Below are positions 47,166 to 60,239 of a DNA stretch of 64,000 nucleotides, piece by piece. The stretch is from Rubrivivax gelatinosus IL144. Lineage in GTDB: Bacteria; Pseudomonadota; Gammaproteobacteria; Burkholderiales; Burkholderiaceae_C. The DNA is taken from NCBI RefSeq assembly GCF_000284255.1, contig NC_017075.1:1550001-1614000 (forward strand). The letters are read 5' to 3'. Each line of letters starts with the position of its first letter. Positions within the stretch are counted from its first letter, which is position 1. Below the pieces are notes generated by a model. It made no database searches. It saw only the letters and a list, made by a program, of their open reading frames with translations, and had not been told where the DNA came from. The translations under genes and the position numbers were made by a program.

Positions 47166-47234
47166 ATGAACGGTAAAGCGCGCCCAGCGGGCAGCCTGTG
47201 TAGGCTGTTCGAGGCGCGTTTTTTTTCGACCTGA
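47166..47234 (+). CDS. Possible small leader ORF (22 aa) overlapping a terminator
   Basis: A 22-codon ORF between tRNA-Leu and nuoA, preceded by AAAGGAG with eight bases spacing to the ATG. The product MNGKARPAGSLCRLFEARFF is short and basic, and has no recognisable domain. It spans the stem and T run of the terminator, so translation and termination would interfere. It may be a leader peptide, or chance. Confidence 0.3.
   Translation: MNGKARPAGSLCRLFEARFFST
47178..47226 (+). terminator. Branched intrinsic terminator before the nuo operon
   Basis: Outer stem CGCGCC (47179-47184) pairs with GGCGCG (47213-47218), with an inner hairpin CAGCCT/AGGCTG (47192-47197 and 47202-47207, loop GTGT) within, followed by eight T. 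It would end the tRNA-Leu transcript and separate it from nuoA, 46 bases downstream. Confidence 0.85.
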
Positions 47235-47271
47235 CAGAACCTGACGGGACTCTGACAAGGATCAAGAAAAC

Positions 47272-47631
47272 ATGGACATCCAGGCCTACCTCCCCGTCAT
47301 CCTGTTCGTGCTCGTCGGCCTCGCTGTCGGCGTCGCGCCGCAGGTTCTCGGCTTCATCTTCGGCCCCAACCGGCCGGACGTCGAGAAGAACAGCCCGTAC
47401 GAATGCGGCTTCGAGGCCTTCGAGGACGCGCGCATGAAGTTCGACGTGCGCTACTACCTCGTCGCCATCCTGTTCATCCTCTTCGATCTCGAGATCGCCT
47501 TCCTCTTCCCCTGGGCCGTGGCCCTGCGCGACATCGGCGCGACGGGGTTCTGGGCGATGATGCTGTTCCTCGGCATCCTCGTCGTCGGTTTCGTCTACGA
47601 GTGGAAGAAGGGCGCGCTGGACTGGGACTGA
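47272..47631 (+). CDS. nuoA: NADH-quinone oxidoreductase subunit A
   Basis: The first gene of the proton-pumping complex I operon. The 119-residue membrane protein has three hydrophobic helices, the conserved segment [25 protein letters not shown] in the quinone-site loop (the reactive Cys of subunit ND3), and a final [11 protein letters not shown] short leader with no clear promoter precedes it; a terminator just upstream suggests its own promoter within about 45 bases or readthrough. Confidence 0.97.
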   Translation: MDIQAYLPVILFVLVGLAVGVAPQVLGFIFGPNRPDVEKNSPYECGFEAFEDARMKFDVRYYLVAILFILFDLEIAFLFPWAVALRDIGATGFWAMMLFLGILVVGFVYEWKKGALDWD

Positions 47632-47654
47632 CCCCGCCGGCTGGGAGACAAGCT

Positions 47655-48131
47655 ATGGGAATCGAAGGCGTCATCAAGGAAGGCTTCGTCACCACCTCGG
47701 TGGACAAGCTGATCAACTGGTCCAAGACCGGATCGCTGTGGCCGATGACCTTCGGCCTGGCCTGCTGTGCGATCGAGATGATGCACGCCGGCGCGGCGCG
47801 CTACGACATCGACCGCTTCGGGATGCTGTTCCGCCCGAGCCCGCGGCAGAGCGACCTGATGATCGTCGCCGGCACGCTGTGCAACAAGATGGCACCGGCG
47901 CTGCGCAAGGTCTACGACCAGATGGCCGAACCGCGCTGGGTGCTGAGCATGGGCTCGTGCGCCAACGGCGGCGGCTACTACCACTACAGCTACTCCGTCG
48001 TGCGCGGCTGCGACCGCATCGTGCCGGTGGACGTCTACGTGCCGGGCTGTCCGCCGACGGCCGAGGCGCTGCTGTACGGGATCCTGCAGCTGCAGAGCAA
48101 GATCCGACGCGAAAACACCATCGCGCGCTGA
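47655..48131 (+). CDS. nuoB: NADH-quinone oxidoreductase subunit B
   Basis: NuoB (PSST) holds terminal cluster N2, which gives electrons to quinone. The 158-residue protein has tandem cysteines C37-C38 in [11 protein letters not shown], a third in [10 protein letters not shown] and a fourth in [15 protein letters not shown]. The start ATG 47655 is 23 bases after nuoA. All four N2 ligands are present. Confidence 0.98.
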   Translation: MGIEGVIKEGFVTTSVDKLINWSKTGSLWPMTFGLACCAIEMMHAGAARYDIDRFGMLFRPSPRQSDLMIVAGTLCNKMAPALRKVYDQMAEPRWVLSMGSCANGGGYYHYSYSVVRGCDRIVPVDVYVPGCPPTAEALLYGILQLQSKIRRENTIAR

Positions 48132-48147
48132 CCGCGCGATCAGCACG

Positions 48148-48747
48148 ATGAGCACCCGACTCGACCTCCTGCAGAGCGCCCTCGAAAGCGCACTGGCCGG
48201 CAAGATCCGCACGTCCGTGCGCGCGCTCGGCGAGATCACCATCACCGTCGGCGCCGCCGACTACCTCGAGGTCGCGCGCACGCTGCGCGACACGCCCGAA
48301 CTGCGCTTCGAGCAGCTCGTCGACCTGTGCGGCGTCGACTACTCGGAGTACCGCAACCAGCCCTGGGACGGCCCGCGCTTCTGCGTCGTGTCGCACCTGC
48401 TGTCGCTGACCCACAACTGGCGCCTGCGGCTGAAGGTCTTCTGCCCCGACGACGACCTGCCGGTGCTGCCCTCGGTCAACGACATCTGGCCCTCGGCCAA
48501 CTGGTTCGAGCGCGAGGCCTTCGACCTGTTCGGCATCGTCTTCGACGGCCACCTCGACCTGCGTCGCATCCTCACCGACTACGGCTTCATCGGACACCCG
48601 ATGCGCAAGGACTTCCCGACCACCGGGCACGTCGAGATGCGCTACGACCCGGAGCAGAAGCGCGTCATCTACCAGCCGGTGACGATCGAGCAACGCGAGA
48701 TCATTCCGCGCGTCGTGCGCGAGGACAACTACGGCGGGCTGCACTGA
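48148..48747 (+). CDS. nuoC: NADH-quinone oxidoreductase subunit C
   Basis: A 199-residue peripheral-arm subunit (30 kDa family). The signature [30 protein letters not shown] is split across the second half and is intact. It is separate from nuoD, unlike the fused nuoCD of E. coli, and its stop shares one base with the nuoD start. Confidence 0.97.
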   Translation: MSTRLDLLQSALESALAGKIRTSVRALGEITITVGAADYLEVARTLRDTPELRFEQLVDLCGVDYSEYRNQPWDGPRFCVVSHLLSLTHNWRLRLKVFCPDDDLPVLPSVNDIWPSANWFEREAFDLFGIVFDGHLDLRRILTDYGFIGHPMRKDFPTTGHVEMRYDPEQKRVIYQPVTIEQREIIPRVVREDNYGGLH

Positions 48748-50000
48748 TGGCCGAGATCAAGAACTACACGCTGAACTTCGGACCGCAGCACCCGGCAGCG
48801 CACGGCGTGCTTCGCCTCGTGCTCGAGCTCGACGGCGAGGTCATCCAGCGTGCCGACCCGCACATCGGCCTGCTGCACCGCGCCACCGAGAAGCTGGCCG
48901 AGACCAAGACCTTCCTGCAGACGCTGCCGTACATGGACCGCCTCGACTACGTGTCGATGATGGTCAACGAGCAGGCCTACTGCCTGGCGGTCGAGAAGCT
49001 GCTCGGCATCGAGGTGCCGCTGCGCGCGAAGTACATCCGCACGATGTTCGCCGAGCTGACGCGGCTGCTCAACCACCTGCTGTGGCTGGGCACGCACTCG
49101 CTGGACTGCGGCGCGATGAACGTCTTCCTCTACGCCTTCCGCGAGCGCGAGGACATCTTCGACATGTACGAGGCGGTGTCGGGCGCGCGCATGCACGCCG
49201 CCTACTTCCGTCCGGGCGGCGTCTACCGCGACCTGCCGGACTCGATGCCGCAGTACACCTTCAGCAAGATCCGCAACGAACGCGGCATGAAGGAGCTGAA
49301 CGCCAAGCGCCAGGGTTCGCTGCTCGACTTCATCGAGGAGTTCGTCAAGCGTTTCCCCAGCCGCGTCGACGACTACGAGACGCTGCTGACCGACAACCGC
49401 ATCTGGAAGCAGCGCACCGTCGGCATCGGCGTCGTCGAGCCCGATCGCGCCAAGGCCCTGGGCTTCACCGGCCCGATGCTGCGCGGCTCGGGCATCGCCT
49501 GGGATCTGCGCAAGCAGCAGCCCTACGACGCCTACGACCGCGTGGAGTTCGACATCCCGGTCGGCGTGCAAGGCGACACCTACGACCGCTATCTCGTCCG
49601 GATGGAGGAGATGCGTCAGTCCAACCACATCGTCCAGCAGTGCGTCGACTGGCTGCGGGCGAACCCCGGGCCGGTCATCACCGACAACCACAAGGTCGCG
49701 CCGCCGGCCCGCGTGGACATGAAGGCCAACATGGAAGAGCTGATCCACCACTTCAAGCTCTTCAGCGAAGGCATGCACGTGCCCGAGGGCGAGGCCTATG
49801 CGGCGGTCGAACACCCGAAGGGCGAGTTCGGCATCTACCTGATCAGCGACGGGGCGAACAAGCCCTACCGCATGAAGATCCGTCCGCCGGGTTTCGTGCA
49901 TCTGGCCGCGCTCGACGAGATGTCGCGCGGCCACATGCTCGCCGACGCGGTCGCGATCATCGGCACCATGGACATCGTGTTCGGCGAGGTCGATCGATGA
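48747..50000 (+). CDS. nuoD: NADH-quinone oxidoreductase subunit D
   Basis: A 417-residue subunit (49 kDa family) that, with NuoB, forms the quinone-binding chamber. The segment [22 protein letters not shown], with the catalytic histidine, and the later [14 protein letters not shown] are present, as is the C-terminal DIVFGEVDR. The ATG overlaps the nuoC stop (TGATG), and its stop overlaps the nuoE ATG (ATGA). Confidence 0.98.
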   Translation: MAEIKNYTLNFGPQHPAAHGVLRLVLELDGEVIQRADPHIGLLHRATEKLAETKTFLQTLPYMDRLDYVSMMVNEQAYCLAVEKLLGIEVPLRAKYIRTMFAELTRLLNHLLWLGTHSLDCGAMNVFLYAFREREDIFDMYEAVSGARMHAAYFRPGGVYRDLPDSMPQYTFSKIRNERGMKELNAKRQGSLLDFIEEFVKRFPSRVDDYETLLTDNRIWKQRTVGIGVVEPDRAKALGFTGPMLRGSGIAWDLRKQQPYDAYDRVEFDIPVGVQGDTYDRYLVRMEEMRQSNHIVQQCVDWLRANPGPVITDNHKVAPPARVDMKANMEELIHHFKLFSEGMHVPEGEAYAAVEHPKGEFGIYLISDGANKPYRMKIRPPGFVHLAALDEMSRGHMLADAVAIIGTMDIVFGEVDR

Positions 50001-50482
50001 ATTTCTCCGAAGCCACGCTGGCGCTGTTCGCGCGCGAAGTGGCCAAGTTCCCCGCCGACCAGAAGCAGTCGGCCGTCATGGCCTGCCTGGCGATCGTCCA
50101 GCACGAGCAGGGCCACGTCTCGCAGGAAGCCGAGGAGGCGATCGCCGCCTACCTGGGCATGCCGGCGATCGCGGTCCACGAGGTCACGACCTTCTACAAC
50201 ATGTACAACCAGCAGCCGGTGGGCAAATACAAGCTCAACGTCTGCACCAACCTGCCGTGCCAGCTGCGCCACGGCGAGCATGCGCTGGACCACGTCTGCA
50301 AGAGGCTGGGCGTCAAGCCCTACGGCACGACCGAGGACGGCCTGTTCACCGTGCAGCCCAGCGAGTGCCTGGGCGCCTGCGCCGACGCGCCGGTGATGCT
50401 CGTCAACGACCGCGAGATGCTGAGCTTCATGGACGACGACAAGCTCGACGAGCTGATCGACACGCTGCGCAAGGAAGGATGA
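49997..50482 (+). CDS. nuoE: NADH-quinone oxidoreductase subunit E
   Basis: A 161-residue subunit (24 kDa family) with [2Fe-2S] cluster N1a. The four cysteines are in VCTNLPCQL and [14 protein letters not shown]. The preceding helical domain contains [18 protein letters not shown]. It works with NuoF at the NADH end. Its stop lies just before the nuoF start. Confidence 0.97.
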   Translation: MNFSEATLALFAREVAKFPADQKQSAVMACLAIVQHEQGHVSQEAEEAIAAYLGMPAIAVHEVTTFYNMYNQQPVGKYKLNVCTNLPCQLRHGEHALDHVCKRLGVKPYGTTEDGLFTVQPSECLGACADAPVMLVNDREMLSFMDDDKLDELIDTLRKEG

Positions 50483-50484
50483 GC

Positions 50485-51825
50485 ATGGTCGACCTGTCCA
50501 AGTTCAAGACCCGCGGCGTCGAGACCTGCTTCCACGGCCGCCATCTGCAGCCGCAGATCTACGCCGGGCTGGACGGCCGCAACTGGCGGCTGGCCGACTA
50601 CGTCGCGCGCGGCGGCTACTCGGCGCTGAAGAAGATCCTCGGCGCCCACGGCGGCCCGGGCATGACGCCGGACCAGGTCATCGCCGAGGTCAAGCTCTCG
50701 GCACTTCGCGGCCGCGGCGGCGCGGGCTTCCCGACGGGGCTGAAGTGGAGCTTCATGCCGCGCCAGTTCCCGGGGCCGAAGTACTTGGTGTGCAACTCCG
50801 ACGAGGGCGAGCCCGGCACCTGCAAGGACCGCGACATCCTCTCGTTCAACCCGCACATCGTCATCGAGGGCATGTGCATCGCGGCCTACGCGATGGGCAT
50901 CCGCACGGGCTACAACTACATCCACGGCGAGATCTTCGAGGTCTACCAGCGCTTCGAGGAGGCGCTCGACGAAGCGCGTGCCGCCGGTTTCCTCGGCGAC
51001 AACATCCTCGGCTCGCAGCACAGCTTCCAGCTGCACGCCTTCCACGGCTTCGGCGCCTACATCTGCGGCGAAGAGACCGCGCTGCTCGAGTCGCTCGAAG
51101 GCAAGAAGGGCCAGCCGCGCTTCAAGCCGCCGTTCCCGGCGAGCTTCGGCCTGTACGGCAAGCCGACGACGATCAACAACACCGAGACCTTCGCCGCGGT
51201 GCCGTGGATCATCAACCACGGCGGCCAGGCCTATCTCGAGGTCGGCAAGCCGAACAACGGCGGCACGAAGATCTTCTCGGTGGTCGGCGACGTCGAACGC
51301 CCGGGCAACTTCGAGATCCCGATGGGCACGCCGTTCTCGACGCTGCTGGAGATGGCCGGCGGCGTGAAGGGCGGGGCGCTGAAGGCGGTGATCCCCGGCG
51401 GCTCGTCGGCGCCGGTGCTGCCGGCCAAGGTGATGATGGACCTGACGATGGACTACGACGCCATCGCCAAGGCCGGCTCGATGCTGGGCTCGGGCGCGGT
51501 CATCGTCATGAACGACACGCGCTGCATGGTCAAGAGCCTGCTGCGCCTGTCCTACTTCTACCAGCACGAGAGCTGCGGCCAGTGCACGCCGTGCCGCGAA
51601 GGCACCGGCTGGCTGTGGCGCCTGGTGGAACGCATCGAGACCGGGAAGGGCCGCGCCGAGGACCTGGCGCTGCTCGACTCCGTCGCGGACAACATCAAGG
51701 GCCGCACGATCTGCGCCCTGGGTGACGCGGCTGCCATGCCCGTGCAGGGCATGCTGAAGCACTTCCGCGACGAATTCGCCTGGCACGTCGACCACAAGAC
51801 CTGCATGGTCCCCCAGCACGCCTAG
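50485..51825 (+). CDS. nuoF: NADH-quinone oxidoreductase subunit F
   Basis: A 446-residue subunit (51 kDa family) that binds NADH, FMN and cluster N3. The FMN/NADH loop [15 protein letters not shown], the [15 protein letters not shown] segment and the N3 motif [14 protein letters not shown] are present, with the fourth cysteine in [10 protein letters not shown]. Two in-frame ATGs occur (50479 and 50485); the second is chosen because AAGGAAGG lies six bases upstream. Confidence 0.98.
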   Translation: MVDLSKFKTRGVETCFHGRHLQPQIYAGLDGRNWRLADYVARGGYSALKKILGAHGGPGMTPDQVIAEVKLSALRGRGGAGFPTGLKWSFMPRQFPGPKYLVCNSDEGEPGTCKDRDILSFNPHIVIEGMCIAAYAMGIRTGYNYIHGEIFEVYQRFEEALDEARAAGFLGDNILGSQHSFQLHAFHGFGAYICGEETALLESLEGKKGQPRFKPPFPASFGLYGKPTTINNTETFAAVPWIINHGGQAYLEVGKPNNGGTKIFSVVGDVERPGNFEIPMGTPFSTLLEMAGGVKGGALKAVIPGGSSAPVLPAKVMMDLTMDYDAIAKAGSMLGSGAVIVMNDTRCMVKSLLRLSYFYQHESCGQCTPCREGTGWLWRLVERIETGKGRAEDLALLDSVADNIKGRTICALGDAAAMPVQGMLKHFRDEFAWHVDHKTCMVPQHA

Positions 51826-51832
51826 GGCACGC

Positions 51833-54157
51833 ATGATCGAAATCGAACTCGACGGGAAAAAGGTCCAGGTCGCCGAAGGCAGCATGGTCATGCATGCCGC
51901 CGACGCGGCCGGCACCTACGTTCCCCACTTCTGCTATCACAAGAAGCTCTCGATCGCGGCCAACTGCCGCATGTGCCTGGTCGAGATCGAGAAGGCGCCG
52001 AAGCCGATGCCCGCCTGCGCGACCCCGGTCACGCAGGGCATGGTGGTGCGCACCAACAGCGAGAAGGCCCAGCGCGCCCAGAAGGGCGTGATGGAGTTCC
52101 TGCTGATCAACCATCCGCTGGACTGTCCGATCTGCGACCAGGGCGGCGAGTGCCAGCTGCAGGACCTGTCGATGGGCTACGGCGGCGTCGCCTCGCGCTA
52201 CAGCGAGGAGAAGCGCGTCGTCTTCCACAAGGACGTCGGCCCGCTGCTGTCGATGGAGGAGATGTCGCGCTGCATCCATTGCACGCGCTGCGTGCGCTTC
52301 GGCCAGGAGATCGGCGGCGTCATGGAGCTCGGCATGGTCCACCGCGGCGAGCACAGCGAGATCACGACGATGCTGGGCAACAGCGTCGACAGCGAGATCT
52401 CGGGCAACATGATCGACCTGTGCCCGGTCGGCGCGATCACCAGCAAGCCCTTCCGCTACCAGGCCCGCACCTGGGAGCTGTCGCGTCGCAAGAGCGTCAG
52501 CCCGCACGACAGCACCGGCGCCAATCTGATCGTCCAGGTCAAGGCCAACAAGGTGCTGCGTGTCGTCCCGTTCGAGAACGAGGACGTCAACGAGTGCTGG
52601 ATCGCCGACCGTGACCGCTTCAGCTACGAGGCCCTGAACAGCCCGTCGCGCCTGACCCAGCCGATGATCAAGCAGGGCGGCCAGTGGCAGGCGGTGGACT
52701 GGAACACCGCGCTGGGCTACGTCGCCGACGGCCTGAAGCGCGTCATCGCCGAGTTCGGCCCGCAAGGCGTCGGCGCGATCGGCAGCGCGCACTCCACCGT
52801 CGAGGAACTGCACCTGCTGGCCAAGCTCGTGCGCGGCCTGGGCAGCCAGAGCATCGACTTCCGCAGCCGCCACGCCGACTTCGCCAACACCGCACCGGCC
52901 GGCCGTGCGCGCTGGCTGGGCCTGCCGATCGCCGCGCTGTCGACGCTCGACACGGCGCTCGTCGTCGGCTCCTTCCTGCGCAAGGACCATCCGCTGTTCG
53001 CGCAGCGCATCCGTCAGGCCGCGCGCCACGGCGCCCGCGTCTATTCGCTGTCGGCATCGCGCGAGGATTGGGCGATGCCGCTGGCCGGCCACCTGACGGC
53101 GCTGCCGTCGGCCTGGCACGGCGCGCTGGCCGAAGTGGCCGCCGCGGTCGCCGCTGCCAAGGGCGTCGCCGCACCGGTCGCCGCCCAGCCGGGCGAAGCC
53201 GCGCAGGCCGTCGCCGCCGCGCTGGTGGCGGGCGAACACAAGGCGGTGCTGCTGGGCAACGCCGCCGCGCAGCACCCGCAGGCCTCGGCGCTGCTGGCGC
53301 TGGCGCAGTGGCTCGGAGAGCAGACCGGCGCCGCCGTCGGCTATCTCGGCGAAGCGGCCAACACGGTCGGCGCCCAGCTCGTCGGCGCCCTGCCGGGTGA
53401 AGGCGGGCTGAACGCCGGCCAGATGCTGTCGCAGCCGATGAAGGCGCTGCTGGCGCTGAACCTCGAGCCGGTGCTCGACGCCGCCGATGCCGCCGCCGCG
53501 CGTGCCGCGCTGGGTGGCTCGGGCCTGGTCGTCGCGCTGTCGCCGTTCCAGGACGCGATGGCCGACGTCGCCGACGTCATGCTGCCGATCGCACCGTTCA
53601 CCGAGACCGCCGGCAGCTTCGTCAACGCCGAAGGCCGGCTGCAGAGCTTCCAGGGCGTCGTTCGCCCGCTGGGCGACACGCGCCCGGCCTGGAAGGTGCT
53701 GCGCGTGCTCGGCAACCTGCTGGGCCTGCCGGGCTTCGACCAGGACAGTGCCGAAGCCGTGCGAGCCGAGGCCATCGGCGACGCCGCCTCGATCGCTTCG
53801 CGCCTGGACAACACGCCGGCCGCCGCCTCGGGCACGCCGGTCCTGCGCCAGGGCGCGCTCGAACGTGTCGCCGACGTGCCGATCTATGCCACCGACTCGC
53901 TGGTGCGCCGTTCGCCGCCGCTGCAGCTCAGCGCCGACGCGCGCGTGCCGCGCGTGGGCCTGCCGTCGTCGCTGTGGCGCCAGCTCGGCCTGGCCAAGGG
54001 CGACAAGGTGATGGTCGCGCAAGGGCAGGGGGCCGTGCTGCTCGCGGCGCGTGAAGAGCCCTGGCTGGCCGACGGCGCCGTGCGCGTCGCGGCCGGCCAC
54101 CCGGACACCGTCGCGCTGGGCGCGTTGTTCGGGCCGATCACGGTGGAGAAGGCCTGA
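51833..54157 (+). CDS. nuoG: NADH-quinone oxidoreductase subunit G
   Basis: The 774-residue large peripheral-arm subunit. The N-terminal [2Fe-2S] ferredoxin domain has [19 protein letters not shown] and its fourth cysteine in PACATPV; then come the His-Cys3 ligated N5 ([19 protein letters not shown]) and the N4 motif [11 protein letters not shown] with [10 protein letters not shown]. The molybdopterin-oxidoreductase-like domain that follows has lost metal cofactor residues, as usual. The alanine-rich stretch in its centre is a lineage feature. Confidence 0.97.
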   Translation: MIEIELDGKKVQVAEGSMVMHAADAAGTYVPHFCYHKKLSIAANCRMCLVEIEKAPKPMPACATPVTQGMVVRTNSEKAQRAQKGVMEFLLINHPLDCPICDQGGECQLQDLSMGYGGVASRYSEEKRVVFHKDVGPLLSMEEMSRCIHCTRCVRFGQEIGGVMELGMVHRGEHSEITTMLGNSVDSEISGNMIDLCPVGAITSKPFRYQARTWELSRRKSVSPHDSTGANLIVQVKANKVLRVVPFENEDVNECWIADRDRFSYEALNSPSRLTQPMIKQGGQWQAVDWNTALGYVADGLKRVIAEFGPQGVGAIGSAHSTVEELHLLAKLVRGLGSQSIDFRSRHADFANTAPAGRARWLGLPIAALSTLDTALVVGSFLRKDHPLFAQRIRQAARHGARVYSLSASREDWAMPLAGHLTALPSAWHGALAEVAAAVAAAKGVAAPVAAQPGEAAQAVAAALVAGEHKAVLLGNAAAQHPQASALLALAQWLGEQTGAAVGYLGEAANTVGAQLVGALPGEGGLNAGQMLSQPMKALLALNLEPVLDAADAAAARAALGGSGLVVALSPFQDAMADVADVMLPIAPFTETAGSFVNAEGRLQSFQGVVRPLGDTRPAWKVLRVLGNLLGLPGFDQDSAEAVRAEAIGDAASIASRLDNTPAAASGTPVLRQGALERVADVPIYATDSLVRRSPPLQLSADARVPRVGLPSSLWRQLGLAKGDKVMVAQGQGAVLLAAREEPWLADGAVRVAAGHPDTVALGALFGPITVEKA

Positions 54158-54159
54158 CC

Positions 54160-55221
54160 ATGCTGGACACGCTGAACCAATACGGCACCGCCGCGCTCGG
54201 CGCCAACGGCTGGCTGGTGCTGTGGACGCTGATCAAGATCGTCGTCGTCGTGCTGCCGCTGATGGGCTGTGTCGCCTACCTCACGCTGTGGGAGCGCAAG
54301 GGCATCGGCTTCACCCAGATCCGCCTGGGCCCCAACCGCGTCGGCCCCTGGGGCCTGCTGCAGCCGATCGCCGACGCGGTCAAGCTGATCTTCAAGGAGA
54401 TCATCCGCCCGACCGCGGCCAGCAAGGGCCTGTTCTTCGTCGGTCCGGTGATGACGATCACGCCGGCGCTGGTCGCCTGGGCGGTGATCCCCTTCGGGCC
54501 CGAAGCCGTGCTCGCCGACGTCAACGCCGGCCTGCTGTTCCTGATGGCGGTGACCTCGATCGAGGTCTACGGCGTCATCATCGCCGGCTGGGCCTCGAAC
54601 TCGAAGTACGCCTTCCTCGGCGCGCTGCGCGCCTCGGCGCAGATGGTCAGCTACGAGATCGCGATGGGCTTCGCGCTCGTCGTCGTGCTGATGGTCTCGG
54701 GCACGCTGAACCTCGGTGGCATCGTCGCCGCCCAGGGCCGCGGCATGGGTGCCGACCTCGGTGCCGGCTTCCTGTCCTGGAACTGGCTGCCGCTGCTGCC
54801 GATCTTCTTCGTCTACTTCATCTCGGGCCTGGCCGAGACCAACCGTTCACCCTTCGACGTCGTCGAAGGCGAGTCGGAGATCGTCGCCGGCCACATGATC
54901 GAGTACTCGGGCATGGCCTTCGCGATGTTCTTCCTCGCCGAGTACGCGAACATGATCCTCGTCAGCACGCTGACGGTGCTCCTGTTCCTCGGCGGCTGGC
55001 TGTCCCCGTTCGCCTTCCTCGACTTCATCCCCGGCTGGATCTGGTTCGCGGCCAAGGTCTTCGTCGTCGTGACGATGTTCCTGTGGGTGCGCGCGACGCT
55101 GCCGCGCTTCCGCTACGACCAGATCATGCGCCTGGGCTGGAAGATCTTCATCCCGGTGACGCTGGTCTGGCTGGTCCTCGTCGGCCTGGTGATCCAGTCG
55201 CCGTTCAACATCTGGAAGTGA
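54160..55221 (+). CDS. nuoH: NADH-quinone oxidoreductase subunit H
   Basis: A 353-residue membrane subunit (ND1), next to the quinone chamber. It has about eight hydrophobic helices, the conserved [28 protein letters not shown] loop, [24 protein letters not shown] with its chain of acidic residues, and a late [15 protein letters not shown]. It begins two bases after nuoG. Confidence 0.98.
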   Translation: MLDTLNQYGTAALGANGWLVLWTLIKIVVVVLPLMGCVAYLTLWERKGIGFTQIRLGPNRVGPWGLLQPIADAVKLIFKEIIRPTAASKGLFFVGPVMTITPALVAWAVIPFGPEAVLADVNAGLLFLMAVTSIEVYGVIIAGWASNSKYAFLGALRASAQMVSYEIAMGFALVVVLMVSGTLNLGGIVAAQGRGMGADLGAGFLSWNWLPLLPIFFVYFISGLAETNRSPFDVVEGESEIVAGHMIEYSGMAFAMFFLAEYANMILVSTLTVLLFLGGWLSPFAFLDFIPGWIWFAAKVFVVVTMFLWVRATLPRFRYDQIMRLGWKIFIPVTLVWLVLVGLVIQSPFNIWK

Positions 55222-55229
55222 GGTCGACG

Positions 55230-55727
55230 ATGCCCAACGCCTCCGCCATCAAGGACGTGTTCTCGAGCTTCATGCTCACCGAGATCTTCAAGGGCATGGC
55301 GCTCACGGGCAGGCATTTCCTGTCCAAGGCGATCACGATCCAGTACCCCGAGGAGAAGACCCCGCTGTCGCCGCGCTTCCGCGGGCTGCACGCGCTGCGC
55401 CGCTACGAGAACGGCGAGGAACGCTGCATCGCCTGCAAGCTCTGCGAAGCCGTCTGCCCGGCGATGGCGATCACGATCGAGAGCGACGTGCGCGCCGACG
55501 GCACGCGCCGCACGACGCGCTACGACATCGACCTGACGAAGTGCATCTTCTGCGGCTTCTGCGAGGAGAGCTGCCCGGTCGATTCGATCGTCGAGACCCA
55601 CATCTTCGAATACCACGGCGAAAAGCGCGGCGACCTGTACTTCACGAAGGACATGCTGCTGGCCGTCGGCGACCGCTACGAGAAGGAAGTCGCGGCCAAC
55701 CGCGAGGCGGACGCTCCCTACCGCTGA
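55230..55727 (+). CDS. nuoI: NADH-quinone oxidoreductase subunit I
   Basis: A 165-residue subunit with clusters N6a and N6b. The two ferredoxin motifs are [15 protein letters not shown] and [15 protein letters not shown], with an N-terminal membrane-associated helix ([17 protein letters not shown]). It links NuoG electrons to NuoB. Start ATG 55230 follows an 8-base spacer from nuoH. Confidence 0.98.
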   Translation: MPNASAIKDVFSSFMLTEIFKGMALTGRHFLSKAITIQYPEEKTPLSPRFRGLHALRRYENGEERCIACKLCEAVCPAMAITIESDVRADGTRRTTRYDIDLTKCIFCGFCEESCPVDSIVETHIFEYHGEKRGDLYFTKDMLLAVGDRYEKEVAANREADAPYR

Positions 55728-55731
55728 GAAC

Positions 55732-56370
55732 ATGAACACGACCACGGCGCTCTTCCATCTCTTCTCCGCGGTGCTGCTGTTCGCGGCGCTGCGCGTGATC
55801 ACCGCGCGCAGCACGGTGCACGGCGTGCTCTACCTCGTGCTCGCGTTCTTCAACGCCGCCTGCATCTGGATGCTGCTGCAGGCCGAGTTCCTGGCCATCG
55901 TGCTGGTGCTGGTCTACGTCGGCGCGGTGATGGTGCTGTTCCTGTTCGTCGTCATGATGCTGGACCTCAACAGCGACTCGGTGCGAACGGGCTTCTGGAA
56001 GCACTTCCCGCTGGCAGGCATGCTCGGCGCGGTCATCGCGCTGGAGATGTCGCTGGTGCTGCTGCGCGGCTTCCAGCCGGTGCAGGCGCCCGAGCTCTCG
56101 GCGCAGGCGCTGGAGATCGGCAACACCCGGCTGCTGGGCATCGCGCTCTACACCCACTACCTGTACCCGCTGCAGCTGGCGGCGGTGCTGCTGCTGGTGG
56201 CCATCGTCGCGGCGATCGCGCTGACGCTGCGGCACCGCAAGGACAGCCGCCGCGTCGATCCGGCGGTGGCCGTGCGAGTCAAGCGCGCCGACCGGGTTCG
56301 CCTGGTGAAGGTGCCGTCGGCCAACGCCGCCGCGGCTGCCGCGCCTGAAAACAAGGAAGGCCAAGCATGA
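55732..56370 (+). CDS. nuoJ: NADH-quinone oxidoreductase subunit J
   Basis: A 212-residue membrane subunit (ND6) with five hydrophobic helices. The conserved segment [26 protein letters not shown] is clear. The basic tail after the last helix ([24 protein letters not shown]) extends further than in E. coli. Its end overlaps nuoK by four bases. Confidence 0.96.
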   Translation: MNTTTALFHLFSAVLLFAALRVITARSTVHGVLYLVLAFFNAACIWMLLQAEFLAIVLVLVYVGAVMVLFLFVVMMLDLNSDSVRTGFWKHFPLAGMLGAVIALEMSLVLLRGFQPVQAPELSAQALEIGNTRLLGIALYTHYLYPLQLAAVLLLVAIVAAIALTLRHRKDSRRVDPAVAVRVKRADRVRLVKVPSANAAAAAAPENKEGQA

Positions 56371-56684
56371 GCCTCGGACCGATCACGCTCGGCCACTACC
56401 TGTCGCTGGGCGCCCTGTTGTTCGCGCTGTCGGTCGTCGGCATCTTCATGAACCGGCGCAACCTGATCGTGCTGCTGATGGCCATCGAGCTGATGCTCCT
56501 GGCCGTCAACCTGAACTTCGTCGCCTTCTCGCACTACCTGGGCGACCTGGCGGGCCAGATCTTCGTGTTCTTCATCCTGACCGTCGCCGCCGCCGAGTCG
56601 GCGATCGGCCTGGCGATCCTCGTCGTGCTGTTCCGCAACCGCGCGTCGATCAACGTCGAGGAACTCGACGAACTGAAGGGCTGA
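56367..56684 (+). CDS. nuoK: NADH-quinone oxidoreductase subunit K
   Basis: A 105-residue membrane subunit (ND4L) with three helices. The two buried acidic residues of the proton path lie in [20 protein letters not shown] and [15 protein letters not shown]. The C-terminal [11 protein letters not shown] is typical. ATGA overlap with nuoJ shows coupled translation. Confidence 0.97.
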   Translation: MSLGPITLGHYLSLGALLFALSVVGIFMNRRNLIVLLMAIELMLLAVNLNFVAFSHYLGDLAGQIFVFFILTVAAAESAIGLAILVVLFRNRASINVEELDELKG

Positions 56685-56692
56685 GTTCCGAC

Positions 56693-58720
<2,028 letters not shown>

Positions 58721-58750
58721 CCGCGCGACCGGATAACAAGAGAGCAAAGA

Positions 58751-60226
58751 ATGGGTCTTCTGAGTCTCGCGATCTGGATGCCGATCGCCTTCGGGGTGGT
58801 GCTGCTGGCCGTCGGCCGCGACAGCAATCCCAACCTCGCGCGCTGGATCGCTCTCGTCGGCGCCATCGTCAGCTTCCTGGTGACGATCCCGCTGATCACC
58901 GGCTTCGACGCCGGCACGGCGGCGCTGCAGTTCCAGGAGAAGGTCTCCTGGATCGAGCGCCTGAACGTCTTCTACCACCTCGGCGTCGACGGCCTGTCGG
59001 TGTGGTTCGTGCTGCTGACCGCCTTCATCACCGTCATCGTCGTCATCGCCGCCTGGCAGGTGATCACCGACCGGGTGCCGCTGTACCTGGGCGCGTTCCT
59101 GATCCTCTCGGGCCTGATGTGCGGCGTGTTCTCGGCGGTCGACGGCCTGCTGTTCTACGTCTTCTTCGAGGCGACCCTGATCCCGATGTACATCATCATC
59201 GGCGTCTGGGGCGGGCCGCGGCGCGTCTACGCGGCGTTCAAGTTCTTCCTCTACACGCTGCTGGGCTCGCTGCTGATGCTGGTCGCGGTGGTGTACCTGT
59301 ACTACCAGTCGGGTGGCAGTTTCGAGATCCTCGACTGGCACAAGCTGCCGCTGTCGCTGCCGGCGCAGACGCTGCTCTTCGTCGCCTTCTTCGCCGCGTT
59401 CTCGGTCAAGGTGCCGATGTGGCCGGTGCACACCTGGCTGCCCGACGCCCACGTCGAGGCGCCGACCGGCGGCTCGGTGGTGCTGGCGGCGATCATGCTG
59501 AAGCTCGGCGCCTACGGCTTCCTGCGCTTCTCGCTGCCGATCGCGCCCGACGCCGCGCGTGAGTACGCCTGGGTCATCGTCACGCTGTCGCTGATCGCGG
59601 TGGTCTACATCGGCCTCGTCGCGCTGGTGCAGCGCGACATGAAGAAGCTGGTGGCCTATTCGTCGATCGCCCACATGGGCTTCGTAACGCTGGGCTTCTT
59701 CATCTTCAACCAGCTCGGCGTCACCGGCGCGATCGTGCAGATGATCTCGCACGGCTTCGTCTCCGGCGCGATGTTCCTGTGCATCGGCGTGCTCTACGAC
59801 CGCGTGCACAGCCGCGAGATCTCGGCCTACGGCGGCGTCGTCAACACGATGCCCAAGTTCGCCGCCTTCGCGGTGCTGTTCGCGATGGCCAACTGCGGCC
59901 TGCCGGGCACCGCCGGTTTCGTCGGCGAGTGGATGGTCATCCTCGGCTCGGTCAAGTACGACTTCTGGGTCGCGGGCCTGGCCGCCACGACGCTGATCTT
60001 CGGCGCCGCGTACACGCTGTGGATGGTCAAGCGCGTCTACTTCGGCCCGGTGACCAACGAGCACGTCAAGAAACTCGAGGACATCAACAGCCGCGAGTTC
60101 CTGATGCTGGCGCTGCTGGCCGCCGCGGTGCTGTGGATGGGCCTGTATCCCAAGCCCTTCACCCAGGTGATGGACGTGTCGGTGAGCGAGCTGCTCAAGC
60201 ACGTCGCCATCTCGAAGCTGCCCTGA
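58751..60226 (+). CDS. nuoM: NADH-quinone oxidoreductase subunit M
   Basis: A 491-residue antiporter-like subunit (ND4) with about 14 helices. Key motifs are FYVFFEATLIPMYIIIGVWGG with the conserved glutamate, KVPMWPVHTWLPDAHVEAPTGGSVVLA and AYSSIAHMGFVTLGFF. It follows nuoL by 30 bases. Confidence 0.97.
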   Translation: MGLLSLAIWMPIAFGVVLLAVGRDSNPNLARWIALVGAIVSFLVTIPLITGFDAGTAALQFQEKVSWIERLNVFYHLGVDGLSVWFVLLTAFITVIVVIAAWQVITDRVPLYLGAFLILSGLMCGVFSAVDGLLFYVFFEATLIPMYIIIGVWGGPRRVYAAFKFFLYTLLGSLLMLVAVVYLYYQSGGSFEILDWHKLPLSLPAQTLLFVAFFAAFSVKVPMWPVHTWLPDAHVEAPTGGSVVLAAIMLKLGAYGFLRFSLPIAPDAAREYAWVIVTLSLIAVVYIGLVALVQRDMKKLVAYSSIAHMGFVTLGFFIFNQLGVTGAIVQMISHGFVSGAMFLCIGVLYDRVHSREISAYGGVVNTMPKFAAFAVLFAMANCGLPGTAGFVGEWMVILGSVKYDFWVAGLAATTLIFGAAYTLWMVKRVYFGPVTNEHVKKLEDINSREFLMLALLAAAVLWMGLYPKPFTQVMDVSVSELLKHVAISKLP

Positions 60227-60239
60227 ACCGAGCCAAGCG

